NCBI RefSeq assembly: GCF_000282895.1
Contig: NZ_ALBQ01000003.1
Location: 1-64,000 of the forward strand
Direction of reading: 5' to 3'
DNA from: Sphingomonas sp. ATCC 31555
Lineage (GTDB): Bacteria > Pseudomonadota > Alphaproteobacteria > Sphingomonadales > Sphingomonadaceae
Length of the DNA stretch: 64,000 nucleotides
Part shown: piece by piece, positions 35,932 to 45,234 of the stretch
Numbering within the stretch: position 1 is the first letter of the stretch
How the letters are laid out: each line of letters opens with the position of its first letter
The notes under the pieces: model-generated
Told to the model about the DNA's origin: nothing
The model's input: the letters and a program-made list of their open reading frames with translations, nothing else
Databases searched by the model: none
Program-made: the position numbers and the translations under genes

Positions 35932-36153
35932 CAGCGCTCTCGGGTGTTATGTTTCCATTATCGACCTGTAATAGCGGAGCATTGCGGCCGTTGACAGTCC
36001 AGTCGACCGGGAGTCGACGAGGATTGTATCGCCCTGGCGATCCGCCGCTGCGCCCCCGCCCGAGGTCCCGGAAGTCGCCATGCGTTCGCCTTCAACGCAG
36101 CAGGATTCCATCAGATCGTGAGACCCTGTCACCCCTCTTCTGCAGGGCGAACC
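35932..36153. other. Spacer between the Gfo/Idh gene and the molybdopterin subunit
   Basis: About 220 bp. A 61-aa open frame on the minus strand has no ribosome binding site or family resemblance and is not called. It contains the palindromic GTCGACCGGGAGTCGAC near 36001, but no standard terminator. Confidence 0.35.
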
Positions 36154-38334
36154 TTAACTGCTCATGGCGGGCGCGGAGCCGCCCGTCAGGAATGGCAGGC
36201 TCCGCGTCGGTAGGCCGGTCAGGGCGAGCAGGGCGTTGGCCACTGCCGGCGCGATCGGGGCGACGCCGGGCTCGCCCATGCCCGTCGGCGGTTCTGCCGA
36301 AGGCAGGATGTGCGTCTTGACCGCCGGCATCTCGTTCAAGCGAACAATGGGATAGGAATCGAAATTGGTCTGCTCGACGATGCCATTTTTCAGCGTGACA
36401 GCGCCGTGAAGCGCTGCGGACAGGCCGAACCCGATGCCGCCTTCCATCTGCGCGGCGATCTGGTCGGGCGAGACCGCGATGCCGCAGTCGACGACCGCAG
36501 TCACCCGACGGACAAAGGGCCGGTTGCCGTCCAGCCGCACCTCAGCCACGTGGCCGACGAAGGTGCCGAAGCATTCGTGCACGGCCATGCCGCGCGCCCA
36601 GCCTTGCTCGATCGGCGTGCCCCATCCGGCGAAGCGGCAGAGCGTGTCGAGCACCCTGATCCGCCGGGCGGCACCTGCCCTTCGGTACAGCGCTCGGCGA
36701 TACGCTGCAGGGTCGCGACGCGCGCGGCGGGCGAGCTGATCGACGATATGCTCCATCACCATCGCTGAATGCGAGTGACCGACCGATCGGAAGAAGGCGA
36801 CGGTGACGGGCAGCTCCGGTGTGGTGATGCGGCAATCGACTGCCGAGGCCGCCGCGAAATAGGGTGATCTCGCCACGCCTTCGGCATTCTGCTCGTTCGC
36901 GCCGAACGGAACCAGGCGCTGCGAAACGATGTGGTGGCGCCAATCGGCGGGAAAGCCATCCGGTCCGAGCGCGATCGTCGCGCGGTGATGCACCATGGGC
37001 CGATACTGGCCGGCGGCCATCTCGTCCTCCCGCGTCCAGACCAGCTTGACCGGACGGCCGTTGGTTCGCCGGGCGATGCGCACGCATTCGACCAGATAGT
37101 CCGCCGATGCAACTCCGCGCCGCCCGAACGAGCCGCCGGCGGACAGCACCTCGATGCGGACCTTGCCGGGGATCGTGCGTGCCGCGAGTGCTGCCTGGAC
37201 CTGATCGACGGTGGCGAGGTGGCTGCCCGACCAGATGTTGACATCCCAGCCCTCGACCTGCGCGACGCAGTCGAGCGGCTCCATCGGGGCGTGCGCGAGA
37301 TAGGGGAAGTCGAACGTCGTCTCGAAAAGATCGCCCTGGGGCGGCCGGCTGACGTCGCCCTTGGTCTCGAAGACATGGGCATCGGCCTGGGCGCGCCCTG
37401 CAGCGATGTCGCGATACCAGCCGGCAAGTTCCGGGGAGGACCGCCGCTCCGCCGCGCCGTCGTCCCATTCGATCCGCAGCGCATCGCGGCCCGACCGCGC
37501 GGCGAAGCTGGTCTGCGCAACGACTGCGACACCGGTCTCGATGGCGAAAATGTCGACCACGCCTTTCACCTTTCGCGCCGCACGATCGTCGAAGCGGGCG
37601 AGCGTGCCGCCGAATCGCGGGCTGTGTGCGACCATGGCGACCAGCATGCCGGGCAGCTGGATGTCCTGCGTGTAGACCTGGCGGCCGGTGCTTTTGGGCA
37701 GACAATCCTTGCGGCGCACCCGATCGGTGCCGATCAGCCGAAACTCCTTCTGCTGCTTGAGCGCCGGCCGTTGGGGCGGGGTCTGGCGGGCGGCATCGGC
37801 CAGCAGATCGGCAAAGTGCGTCGAGCGACCGGACGCAGGATGCGAAACGATGCCGTCGCGCACCATGATCGCGCCGCGCGGGACCTGCCAGCGCAGCGCT
37901 GCGGCATCGACGAACATCGATCGCGCCGCCGCACCCGTCTGGCGCAGCCGGCTCCAATGGCTGGCGACGGCCCGCGAGCCCGCGGTGATCTGCGGCCCAT
38001 AGGCGGCGAAGTTCACCGGTGCGGCCGCGATGCGCACGCGATCCCAGTCCGCGTCCATTTCCTCGGCGATCATCGCCGCCAGCGCGGCGTGGATGCCCTG
38101 GCCCATCTCCTGCTGCGGGTTGACGATCGAAACCCAGCCGTCAGGAGCGACGCAGATATAGGGCCCGAACGGGCCAATCTCCATGTCCGGGCCGCCGGCC
38201 GTGAGCAACGCACCTGCGGCCTGCATCGGATGGGTGGCGGTGTAGCCGACGACCATCGCGCCGCCCACCAAGCCACCGCCAAGGATCATCTTGCGGCGCG
38301 TGAGCTGAAAGCGCGGCTTGGATTCGTCGTTCAC
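36154..38334 (-). CDS. Xanthine dehydrogenase-family molybdopterin-binding subunit
   Basis: 726 residues, IorB/aldehyde-dehydrogenase type. A Tat signal is at the N-terminus (LTRRKMILGGG, then hydrophobic), so the holoenzyme is periplasmic. Molybdopterin-binding signatures: QQEMGQGIHAALAAMIAEEM, SAGGSFGRRGVASADY, and the catalytic Glu loop MGEPGVAPIAPAVANAL near residue 686. The start is GTG with AAGGAG 6 nt upstream. The 2Fe-2S partner is 52 bp upstream. No FAD subunit, cytochrome or XdhC-type maturation gene is in view, so the electron acceptor is unknown. Probable substrates are aldehydes or N-heterocycles. Confidence 0.88.
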   Translation of the reverse strand: MNDESKPRFQLTRRKMILGGGLVGGAMVVGYTATHPMQAAGALLTAGGPDMEIGPFGPYICVAPDGWVSIVNPQQEMGQGIHAALAAMIAEEMDADWDRVRIAAAPVNFAAYGPQITAGSRAVASHWSRLRQTGAAARSMFVDAAALRWQVPRGAIMVRDGIVSHPASGRSTHFADLLADAARQTPPQRPALKQQKEFRLIGTDRVRRKDCLPKSTGRQVYTQDIQLPGMLVAMVAHSPRFGGTLARFDDRAARKVKGVVDIFAIETGVAVVAQTSFAARSGRDALRIEWDDGAAERRSSPELAGWYRDIAAGRAQADAHVFETKGDVSRPPQGDLFETTFDFPYLAHAPMEPLDCVAQVEGWDVNIWSGSHLATVDQVQAALAARTIPGKVRIEVLSAGGSFGRRGVASADYLVECVRIARRTNGRPVKLVWTREDEMAAGQYRPMVHHRATIALGPDGFPADWRHHIVSQRLVPFGANEQNAEGVARSPYFAAASAVDCRITTPELPVTVAFFRSVGHSHSAMVMEHIVDQLARRARRDPAAYRRALYRRAGAARRIRVLDTLCRFAGWGTPIEQGWARGMAVHECFGTFVGHVAEVRLDGNRPFVRRVTAVVDCGIAVSPDQIAAQMEGGIGFGLSAALHGAVTLKNGIVEQTNFDSYPIVRLNEMPAVKTHILPSAEPPTGMGEPGVAPIAPAVANALLALTGLPTRSLPFLTGGSAPAMSS

Positions 38335-38385
38335 GACCTTCTCCTTTTCGGTGGCTCAGGCTGTCGGGGCGCAGGATGCGCAGCC

Positions 38386-38856
38386 TCATGATCGATTCTT
38401 CGCGTTCGCGGCCGCCGCGTCGTGGATGGCGGCGCGAATCCGCGTGTAGGTCGCACAGCGGCAAAGATTGCCGCTCATCGCCCCGTCGATGTCCTCGTCG
38501 CTCGGCGACGGGATCGCACGCAGCAGCGCCACCGCGCTCATGATCTGCCCGGACTGGCAGAAGCCGCATTGCGGCACCCCGCGCGCCAGCCAAGCGGCAA
38601 GAATCGCCTGTGCTTCCGGGCCGTGCACGCCTTCGATCGTCTCGATCTGCGCAGACGTCGCGTCGGCAAGCGCGATCGAGCAGGATCGCACCGGCTGGCC
38701 ATCGAGGTGGACCGTGCATGCACCGCACTGGGCCTTGCCGCACCCGTATTTGGTGCCGGTGAGCCGCAGCGTATCGCGCAACACCCAGAGAAGCGGCGTG
38801 CTGCCATCGTCGTCGACCCGACGCACCTGTCCATTGACCGTTAGTGAATAGGCCAT
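38386..38856 (-). CDS. (2Fe-2S)-binding subunit of the molybdenum dehydrogenase
   Basis: About 156 residues. The plant-type ferredoxin cluster is [15 protein letters not shown] with the fourth Cys in PVRSCSIA, and the second cluster domain has QCGFCQSGQ and NLCRCATY. This is the electron-transfer subunit for the large subunit downstream. The start at 38856 (MAYSLTVNG) has GAGG 7 nt upstream; a longer frame to 38871 is less likely. Confidence 0.9.
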   Translation of the reverse strand: MAYSLTVNGQVRRVDDDGSTPLLWVLRDTLRLTGTKYGCGKAQCGACTVHLDGQPVRSCSIALADATSAQIETIEGVHGPEAQAILAAWLARGVPQCGFCQSGQIMSAVALLRAIPSPSDEDIDGAMSGNLCRCATYTRIRAAIHDAAAANAKNRS

Positions 38857-38916
38857 CTTGCTGCCTCGCACTGTGGAAGGGTTGGGGCGCCTTGGCTCCC
38901 GGGGGCGGTCTTGGCG

Positions 38917-39378
38917 TTAGTTCGAGACGCGGTTGAAGCGGATCGTGCGGCCCAACATCGGCGAGCCCATATAGGCCCGCATCTCCAGCTTGCCGTCGGC
39001 CAGCGTGAGCCTAGCGGAAGCACGCCGGCCCGACGTTCCATCGTAGAGCGTGCCGCCTTCCCACCGACCGGCATGCGCGTTCCATTTCAAGTTCTGGAGG
39101 ATGGTAATGCCCTGGAGCGAACGGGTTCGAAGCGACGGATCGGGATTGTGGACATCGCGCTTGAAGGTCTTGCCATCGGCCTCGACTGCGCGCTGGCCCC
39201 ACAGCAACCGACCAGCATAGCCGCCATCGCGTTCGAACATCTCGATCTTCATCTGACCGTTCTCCGCCTGCCAGATGCCGGCGATCGTCGGCGCGACCGT
39301 CTGCGCGGCGACCGGGAGCAACGTTGCCGGCGAAATCGGCAGGGCAACGAGCAGCATTGCTCGAATGGCTACAAACAT
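38917..39378 (-). CDS. DUF2147-type secreted protein
   Basis: 153 residues with a signal peptide (MLLVALPISPATLLPVAAQ). The mature part GIWQAENGQMKIEMFE, GGYAGRLLWG, and later SLQGITILQNLKW, GGTLYDGTSGR and LRAY-type strands follow the DUF2147 beta-barrel pattern. Function is unknown. It sits in the same orientation between the SDR and the 2Fe-2S subunit, with about 40 and 60 bp gaps, so co-transcription is plausible. AAAGGA serves as ribosome binding site. Confidence 0.8.
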   Translation of the reverse strand: MFVAIRAMLLVALPISPATLLPVAAQTVAPTIAGIWQAENGQMKIEMFERDGGYAGRLLWGQRAVEADGKTFKRDVHNPDPSLRTRSLQGITILQNLKWNAHAGRWEGGTLYDGTSGRRASARLTLADGKLEMRAYMGSPMLGRTIRFNRVSN

Positions 39379-39418
39379 GAACGATCCTTTCCGTGAATGG
39401 TGCCGTCTTTCGACGCTG

Positions 39419-40396
39419 CTAGGCGGCCGGGGAGGAAGCCGTTTCCCCGGTGTGGCGCAGCGGAGCAGAGGCGCCGATGGCCTGTTCGAACGTGACCCCG
39501 GCAAGCGCTTCGGAAACTTCCCAGAGGCGGGTAGCGGTGGCGGCGTCGAGCGCCAGTGGCGGCACCTTCGCGACCGTCGGATAACCGCGCACCTCGGCAA
39601 GACCATCGGGGCCGTAATAACCGCCGGGCCGTGCCTGCGCGGACGTCGCGGCAAACAGCGTCGGCAAGGCGCCACGCTCCACCGGCTGGAACAGAAACGG
39701 CAGGAAGGATCGGATGCGTCCCTGCACGCTGCCGCGGCCGGGGCCGTTGTGCAGCAGATCGGTACGCGCCACGCCCGGATGCGCGGCGATGCTGGCAATG
39801 CCCCAGCCCGCGGCGTCGCTTCGCCGCTGAAGCTCGAAGGCAAAGATCAGGCAGGCGATTTTCGACTGGGCATAGACCGCCATCGGCCGGTAGCGCTGCT
39901 GTGCATCAAGGTCGTCGAAGTCGATCGCACCCCGTGCTGCCACGATGCTCGATACCGAGACCACGCGGGCCTGCTTGCCCTTGCGGAGCAGCGGCAGAAG
40001 ATGCGCGGTGAGCGCGAAATGGCCCAGATAGTTGGTGCCGAACTGCAGTTCGAAGCCGTCCGCCGTGACCTGCCGCCGCGGCGGGACCATCACGCCGGCG
40101 TTGTTCACGAGCAGGTCGAGGCATTCCTGATCCTCGCGCAACCGCTCTGCAAAGGCAGCGACGGATGCGAGGTCTGCAAGATCGAGCATCTCGAACCGGA
40201 TGTCGGCGCGCGGCGCCTCGCTGTGGATGCGGCGAACCGCATCGGCACCTTTGGCCGCATTCCGGCCGGCGACGATCACGCGCGCGCCGGCATGGGCGAG
40301 TGCCAGCGCGTCCGCGAGACCGAGGCCGCCGGTGCCGGTGACGACCGCGGTGCGGCCGTGCTGGGAGGGGATGTTGGAGGTAGTCCAGCGGGTCAT
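39419..40396 (-). CDS. Short-chain dehydrogenase/reductase (retinol dehydrogenase-like)
   Basis: 325 residues. The NAD(P)-binding motif TAVVTGTGGLGLADALALA shows the TGxxGxG pattern, then NNAGVM, and the catalytic Ser in VVSVSSI with YAQSKIA (YxxxK). The longer C-terminal tail is typical of the retinol/light-dependent SDR branch. The start at 40396 has AAAGG upstream, and the frame to 40507 is not used. It is preceded by the AraC regulator in the same direction. Confidence 0.87.
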   Translation of the reverse strand: MTRWTTSNIPSQHGRTAVVTGTGGLGLADALALAHAGARVIVAGRNAAKGADAVRRIHSEAPRADIRFEMLDLADLASVAAFAERLREDQECLDLLVNNAGVMVPPRRQVTADGFELQFGTNYLGHFALTAHLLPLLRKGKQARVVSVSSIVAARGAIDFDDLDAQQRYRPMAVYAQSKIACLIFAFELQRRSDAAGWGIASIAAHPGVARTDLLHNGPGRGSVQGRIRSFLPFLFQPVERGALPTLFAATSAQARPGGYYGPDGLAEVRGYPTVAKVPPLALDAATATRLWEVSEALAGVTFEQAIGASAPLRHTGETASSPAA

Positions 40397-40529
40397 TGCG
40401 CTCACCTTTCGAAGGGACGTCGTGGCGTCGTTCGAAACAACTACGCGCGGCCGGGGCGATACCCCATGCCGAAACCCGCGAGTTTTTTGCCCGATCCTCC
40501 AGGCCAACGGCGAATTGCGACGTGGCCGC

Positions 40530-41522
40530 TTACCGCGTCCCCGCCGCGAGCAGCGCCCGGAAGTTCATCACGTCGCGCTTCGGTGCCGTGCCGAAGGACC
40601 GGGTATACTCCCGGCTGAACTGCGACGGACTTTCATAGCCGACCTGGTAGGCGGCGTCCGACACGTTCGTGTTTTCCGAGACCATCAGCCGCCGCGCCTC
40701 GAGCAGGCGCAGTTGCTTCTGATATTGCACCGGCGACATCGCGGTCATCGCCTTGAAATGCTGATGGAAGGACGACACGCTCATGTGCGCCACCTCGGCG
40801 AGTTGCTCGACGCGCAATGGCTCGCTGAAATGATCCCGCAAATAGTGGATAGCCCGCGCGACGCGTTCGGCCTGCGTTTCGGGGAGTGCGAGCTTCGCGA
40901 CTTCGCTGCCATAGGGGCCGGTGAGCAGCCAATAATAAAGCTCCCGCATCGCCGCGGGAAACAGAACCGGCACAGCCTCCGGCATCTGCGCCAGGCGGGC
41001 CAGGCGGGTGATGCATTCGGCGAGCATATCATCGACTTTCCCGACGAAGACGCATGGGCCCGAGCCGGCATTCGGAACCGGCGGGTTGGCAAGCTGCTGC
41101 AGCACCTCGCGCAGCACGGCTATGTCGAAGTCGATCATGATCCCGACATAGGGGTCTGCCGGCGTGGCGCCGACCATGCGTCCGCTGGCCGGAACTTCAA
41201 GGCTCACGACCAAGCACTCCATCTCCGCATACCGAAGCGTCGTATCGCCGAACAGGATTTCCTTTGCACCCTTCAGCACCACGCAGAGCGACGGCCGGTA
41301 CAGGTTCTGGACGGGCACTATATCCTGGAACGAGCGGACGATGTGGATGGCCGGCATCGGTGTCTGGAACCGGCCTTGGCCACCGCCCTTGGCATCGATG
41401 AAGTCCATTACGGCGCTCAAGAGCGTCGACGGTGTTCGACGGGCCAGGGAGGCGGGTTCGCCGATTCGCACCTCGCTTGTAGGAAAAGGCAAGATTTCCG
41501 CGCTTTTCGGCATTCTGGTCAT
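40530..41522 (-). CDS. AraC-family transcriptional regulator
   Basis: 330 residues. The N-terminal part (residues about 50-190, RPSLCVVLKGAKEILFGDTT) fits the AraC N-terminal PF06719 type. The C-terminal double helix-turn-helix is clear: VARAIHYLRDHFSEPLRVEQ, AHMSVSSFHQHFKAMTAMSP and NVSDAAYQVGYESPSQFSRE. The start has AAGGA 7 nt upstream. It leads the minus-strand series SDR, DUF2147, 2Fe-2S, molybdopterin subunit, Gfo/Idh, and may control them. Confidence 0.9.
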   Translation of the reverse strand: MTRMPKSAEILPFPTSEVRIGEPASLARRTPSTLLSAVMDFIDAKGGGQGRFQTPMPAIHIVRSFQDIVPVQNLYRPSLCVVLKGAKEILFGDTTLRYAEMECLVVSLEVPASGRMVGATPADPYVGIMIDFDIAVLREVLQQLANPPVPNAGSGPCVFVGKVDDMLAECITRLARLAQMPEAVPVLFPAAMRELYYWLLTGPYGSEVAKLALPETQAERVARAIHYLRDHFSEPLRVEQLAEVAHMSVSSFHQHFKAMTAMSPVQYQKQLRLLEARRLMVSENTNVSDAAYQVGYESPSQFSREYTRSFGTAPKRDVMNFRALLAAGTR

Positions 41523-41991
41523 CGGTGGATCCTTCTAACTTGAGCGTGCCAGATCAAGGTAGATGACCAGACTATGAACGTTTCAAGGCCCTCGTCAACA
41601 TAAAGCACACAATTGATTCAAAAGATTCCTTCCCCCTGCAAATTATCACCCGAACAAAATGCGATGATCTTTTGATATTATCGGAGAGCTAAACTTCGTG
41701 TGAAGTATATCATTGATCATAAGATAATCAATACTGCACTATGATAGAAATACTTCCGATATTACCTCCGTTCAATCGGTATCGGATGCCGTATCGAAAG
41801 CGGCAAGCCATGCCCGACCTACCGCTACGAAAAGGCTGAATTTCGACAAGGCGCGGGCTCCCCCTTTCGCGCCCTTGTTGAATCGGCCGCCTGAAAACTC
41901 CCCGACGGGCGGCCGAAGCGCTGCCGCGGGCGATCGGCCGTCGCTCCGGTCGCCCGCAGTTGCTGCACACCCCAAGCATAAGGATGATCCG
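41523..41991. promoter_or_regulatory. AT-rich divergent intergenic region
   Basis: About 470 bp between the AraC gene and the MipA gene, which are divergent. The part 41560-41770 is markedly AT-rich (many ATCATTG and ATAATC stretches), unlike the genes around it, and probably holds both promoters. The ATGATC/GATCAT elements near 41665 and 41715 could be binding sites, but no clear operator pair is evident. Confidence 0.4.
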
Positions 41992-42783
41992 ATGCGCTAT
42001 TCCGTTGCAATGATACTCGCGTGCACCGTCTTCCCGTCGACCATCGCCACCGCGCAGGAGGTGCCCCCAGATACCTCGCCACACGGCCAGATCGCGCTAG
42101 GCGCGGGTGTGGCGCCTCGGTTCGACGGCTCGGGCGACCTTCGCGTCATTCCGTTCGTGCTCGCCGACATCCGCTGGCGCGGCGTGACGTTCGAGGCGCG
42201 CGGGCTGCGCGGGCGCATCGACCTCGCCGCCGACCCGCGCTTTTCAATCGGCCCGGTGATCGGCGCCAGGCTCGATCGGAGCGATGCCGAAGGGCCGGTG
42301 GGGCTCCTCCCCGAGATTGACACCGCGATCGAGGCCGGCGGCTTCGTGGGGTATCGTCTGGGCGGCGACCGGATCGGCCAGGGCGCGCTCCAGCTGGAGC
42401 TCTCCGTCGTCAATGACGTGTCGCGCACGCATAACGGGCTGCTCGCGACGGCGAGCGCCAGCTATATGGCGGTGCGCAGTGCGGACAGGTTCCTCTCGGT
42501 CGACCTGCAGACCAACTGGGCGGACGCAGACTATACTCGGACCTATTTCGGTGTTTCCCCACAGGGCGCGGTGGCCAGCGGCCTTTCCGCCTATCGGCCC
42601 GCAGCGGGTTTCCGGGACGTGGGCGCGGGTATCAGCGCAGGATATTATTTCGATCGCCATCTCGGCCTGATCGGGCGATTGGGCGCAAACTATCTCGTCG
42701 GCGATGCTGCCGGCAGCCCGATCACCGAGCAGGGCCGGCGTTGGCAGCCGCTGGGCGGCCTGACGCTCTCGTACCGCTTCTGA
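41992..42783 (+). CDS. MipA/OmpV-family outer-membrane protein
   Basis: 263 residues. A signal peptide (MRYSVAMILACTVFPSTIAT, then AQE) precedes a beta-barrel pattern: GQIALGAGVAPRFDGSGDLR, VIPFVLADIRWRGVTFEARG and the C-terminal LTLSYRF ending in Phe, the usual outer-membrane signal. The MipA/OmpV family is the natural match. AAGGA precedes the ATG at 8 nt. The upstream frame to 41875 is not used. Confidence 0.83.
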   Translation: MRYSVAMILACTVFPSTIATAQEVPPDTSPHGQIALGAGVAPRFDGSGDLRVIPFVLADIRWRGVTFEARGLRGRIDLAADPRFSIGPVIGARLDRSDAEGPVGLLPEIDTAIEAGGFVGYRLGGDRIGQGALQLELSVVNDVSRTHNGLLATASASYMAVRSADRFLSVDLQTNWADADYTRTYFGVSPQGAVASGLSAYRPAAGFRDVGAGISAGYYFDRHLGLIGRLGANYLVGDAAGSPITEQGRRWQPLGGLTLSYRF

Positions 42784-42792
42784 GGTGCGCGG

Positions 42793-43152
42793 GTGCCCAG
42801 TGCCAGCGTCGCAACGCACGCTTACGCTCTCCTATCACCCCAGCCCGAAACGTTCGAAAGCCGGTGGGCACCGCTTGTCGCAGCAGCGATCGCCGTGGGC
42901 CGCTTGCCAGGTGAGCCCGATGTCGTGCTCCGGCCGACCACCAGGCGGACGCTACGGGCTTTGATCCTTGGGGCGAAAGCACACTGCCCGCTGGCTGACC
43001 CGCGCCTTGAAGTGCTGCGCGCTATCAGCGCCTCGCTGGCCAGAGGTGCCGGAGCGATCGGGCGGGAGCTGATGGCCGCCGCCCAGGACGTCGGCTGGTC
43101 GATCGGAGATTTGGGGAAAGCCTTTCCTGGCGTCCCGATGCCACTGCCGTGA
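42793..43152 (+). CDS. Hypothetical protein following the OmpV gene
   Basis: 119 residues from a GTG with GAGGTG just upstream. It is Ala/Leu-rich and helical (RPTTRRTLRALILGAKAHCP, AISASLARGAGAIGRELMAA). It has no membrane segment or signal. I do not recognise the family; the short gap and common direction suggest co-transcription with the MipA gene. Confidence 0.5.
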   Translation: MPSASVATHAYALLSPQPETFESRWAPLVAAAIAVGRLPGEPDVVLRPTTRRTLRALILGAKAHCPLADPRLEVLRAISASLARGAGAIGRELMAAAQDVGWSIGDLGKAFPGVPMPLP

Positions 43153-43156
43153 CGAC

Positions 43157-43198
43157 AAGGGGCGTGGCGTCGCCTCAGCGGAAAGCGCCACGCCCTTT
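43157..43198. terminator. Bidirectional terminator
   Basis: AAGGGGCGTGGCG and CGCCACGCCCTTT pair at 12 of 13 positions around a 16-nt loop. It lies between the convergent hypothetical gene and the NAD(P)-binding reductase gene. Confidence 0.75.
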
Positions 43199-43211
43199 AT
43201 GCTGCCGTCGA

Positions 43212-44117
43212 TCAGTTGGCGGTGGACGGTGCCGAATAGTCCATGGCTTCGAGATCGGCGATCAGCCCCGGGCAGGTCGGGGTCCAGCCGAGCTGATCCC
43301 TGGTCCATTCGCTCGATGCGGGCCTGTCCTTGCCGATGAAGATCGACAGCCATCCTAAATGGCCCGGAGCCTGCTCGGGCGAGAGCGAGACGATCGGCAG
43401 GCCCAGCCCGGTGGCGATGGCTTCGGCAATGCGTCGGAACAGAACGCCTTCCTCCGCAACGGCATGATAGCGCGCTCCTTTCTGGCCGCGATCGAGCGCG
43501 CGCGCATACAGGTCCGCCACATCCCGGACGTGCCCGGCCGACCAACGGTCGCCTCCGTCGGCGACATAGGACGCACAGCCTTTTGCCCGCGCATGGTCGA
43601 TATAAGGCGAAATAAGCCCCTGCTTGACGGGATCGTGCACCTGTGGAAGCCGCACGACCCGAACATCCACCCCCGCCTGCAGCAGCGCCTCGCCCGCCTG
43701 TTCCGTGGCAACCCGCGGGATGGGGTGATCTGCGTTGAACACCGCCTCCACGGCGACATCACCGGGGCGCGCCTCCCCCATCGCAGTCGCCGAGGTGATC
43801 AAGAGCGGGCGGTCCGACCCTTGCAGCACGGAGCCGAGGGCTGCGATCACGCCGCGATCGGCTTCGCAGTTTGCCAGGTATCTTGCGAAATCATGGTCAA
43901 AGGCCGTGTGGATCACGGCATCGGCCTGCTCGGCGCCGGCACGCAGGCTATCGAGATCCCCAAGCGTGCCGCGATGGGCGTCGGCACCAAGCTCGGCGAG
44001 CATTCGCGCGCCGGCATCGGAACGGGTAAGGCCAAGCACCTGATGGCCCGCTGCCAGCAGTTCGGGAAGGATATGCGAGCCGACAAAGCCAGTCGCGCCG
44101 GTGAGAAATACACGCAT
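43212..44117 (-). CDS. NAD-dependent epimerase/dehydratase-like SDR
   Basis: 301 residues. The extended-SDR glycine motif MRVFLTGATGFVGSHILPEL is at the N-terminus, followed by AVIHTAF, LLITSATAMG and a C-terminal substrate part. The Tyr-Lys pair is not obvious (no YxxxK in the usual place), as in atypical SDR. ATG at 44117 has GGAG 8 nt upstream; a TTG one codon earlier is less likely. It is divergent from the HTH regulator at 44221, a pattern of regulator beside target. Confidence 0.82.
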   Translation of the reverse strand: MRVFLTGATGFVGSHILPELLAAGHQVLGLTRSDAGARMLAELGADAHRGTLGDLDSLRAGAEQADAVIHTAFDHDFARYLANCEADRGVIAALGSVLQGSDRPLLITSATAMGEARPGDVAVEAVFNADHPIPRVATEQAGEALLQAGVDVRVVRLPQVHDPVKQGLISPYIDHARAKGCASYVADGGDRWSAGHVRDVADLYARALDRGQKGARYHAVAEEGVLFRRIAEAIATGLGLPIVSLSPEQAPGHLGWLSIFIGKDRPASSEWTRDQLGWTPTCPGLIADLEAMDYSAPSTAN

Positions 44118-44220
44118 CAAAGTGTCTCCACAGTTGTTCGGGGGACACCTTGTCGCTGCACCTGCTATTCTGTTAAAGTAGTTGTCTTATACTGATATAA
44201 TCTTCAACAGGATAAACGGT

Positions 44221-45051
44221 GTGACCAGTCCTCTTGGGGCCTTTCTCCGCGACAGACGATCGCGCATGGATCCGGCCGCGTTCGGGCTTGGCGGCGGGCG
44301 ACGGCGCACGCCCGGGCTGCGTCGCGAGGAAGTCGCGCAACGCGCCAACATCTCCCCGACCTGGTATAGCTGGCTGGAACAGGGCCGCGGCGGCGCGCCT
44401 TCTGCCGATGTACTCGACCGGCTTGCCAAGGGCCTCATGCTGACTGGTCCCGAGCGCGAGCACTTGTTCATCCTAGGCCTGGGACGACCGCCGGCGACGC
44501 ATTATGCGCGCTCCGACGGCGTGACCCCGCGCCTACAGCGTGTGCTGGACGCGTTGCCACGCAGCCCGGCGATCATCAAGACGGCGACGTGGGACGTTGT
44601 GGCGTGGAACGCTGCGGCGGCCGCGCTTCTCACCGATTATGCCAAGCTCCCGCCCGAGGAGCGAAACGTCCTCCGGCTGATGTTCACCAACACACGCACC
44701 AGAGCAGCGCAGGACGATTGGCGCACTGTCGCCCGCTATGTCGTGAGTGCGTTTCGGGCCGACGCCGCGCGCGCGGGCGCAGGCAATGAAATCACGCGGC
44801 TCGTCGAGGAACTGTCGCGGCTGAGCCCCGAGTTCGAAGCGTTGTGGCGCGAAAACGATGTCGCGGGTCATGCGGACGGATTGAAGCGCCTGCGACACCC
44901 GGAGCACGGGTTAATCGAGCTCGAATTCTCCATGTTCGGCGTCGACGGCCGTCCTGATCTGGGGATGCTGGTCTACAATCCCGCCTCCGCGGAGTCCGCC
45001 CGGCGTATCGACGTGCTTATGACGGAGGCTAACCGATCATTGTCAGTCTAG
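44221..45051 (+). CDS. MmyB-like helix-turn-helix regulator
   Basis: 276 residues from a GTG with AGGA 8 nt upstream; a TTG at 44182 is the alternative. The HTH is TPGLRREEVAQRANISPTWY then SWLEQGRG near residues 30-60. The C-terminal part (residues about 110-265) is the MmyB-type ligand-binding domain (TWDVVAWNAAAAALLTDY, FEALWRENDVAGHADGLKRL). It is divergent from the SDR gene and probably controls it. The AT-rich 100 bp between them has ACTTTAACAGAATAG- and TTATACTGATATAATC-like elements for binding. Confidence 0.87.
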   Translation: MTSPLGAFLRDRRSRMDPAAFGLGGGRRRTPGLRREEVAQRANISPTWYSWLEQGRGGAPSADVLDRLAKGLMLTGPEREHLFILGLGRPPATHYARSDGVTPRLQRVLDALPRSPAIIKTATWDVVAWNAAAAALLTDYAKLPPEERNVLRLMFTNTRTRAAQDDWRTVARYVVSAFRADAARAGAGNEITRLVEELSRLSPEFEALWRENDVAGHADGLKRLRHPEHGLIELEFSMFGVDGRPDLGMLVYNPASAESARRIDVLMTEANRSLSV

Positions 45052-45234
45052 CCGGTTCCTCCAAATTTGTTGTCTGATCGTCTGAACTTGTCGGCCCCTG
45101 CTTCCATCGACGTCGAAACTTGTCCATCGGACCCGAAGGATGCGGATGATGTGGCGCTGTCCTGTGCAACAATCGCGCGCCACGTTTAGCATCGCCTCGG
45201 CTGCTGCCGTCTTCAGATTCCGGAGTCGAGTGAA

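Noticed and set aside
35947..36132. 61-aa open frame between the Gfo/Idh and molybdopterin genes
   Set aside because: No ribosome binding site and no family resemblance.
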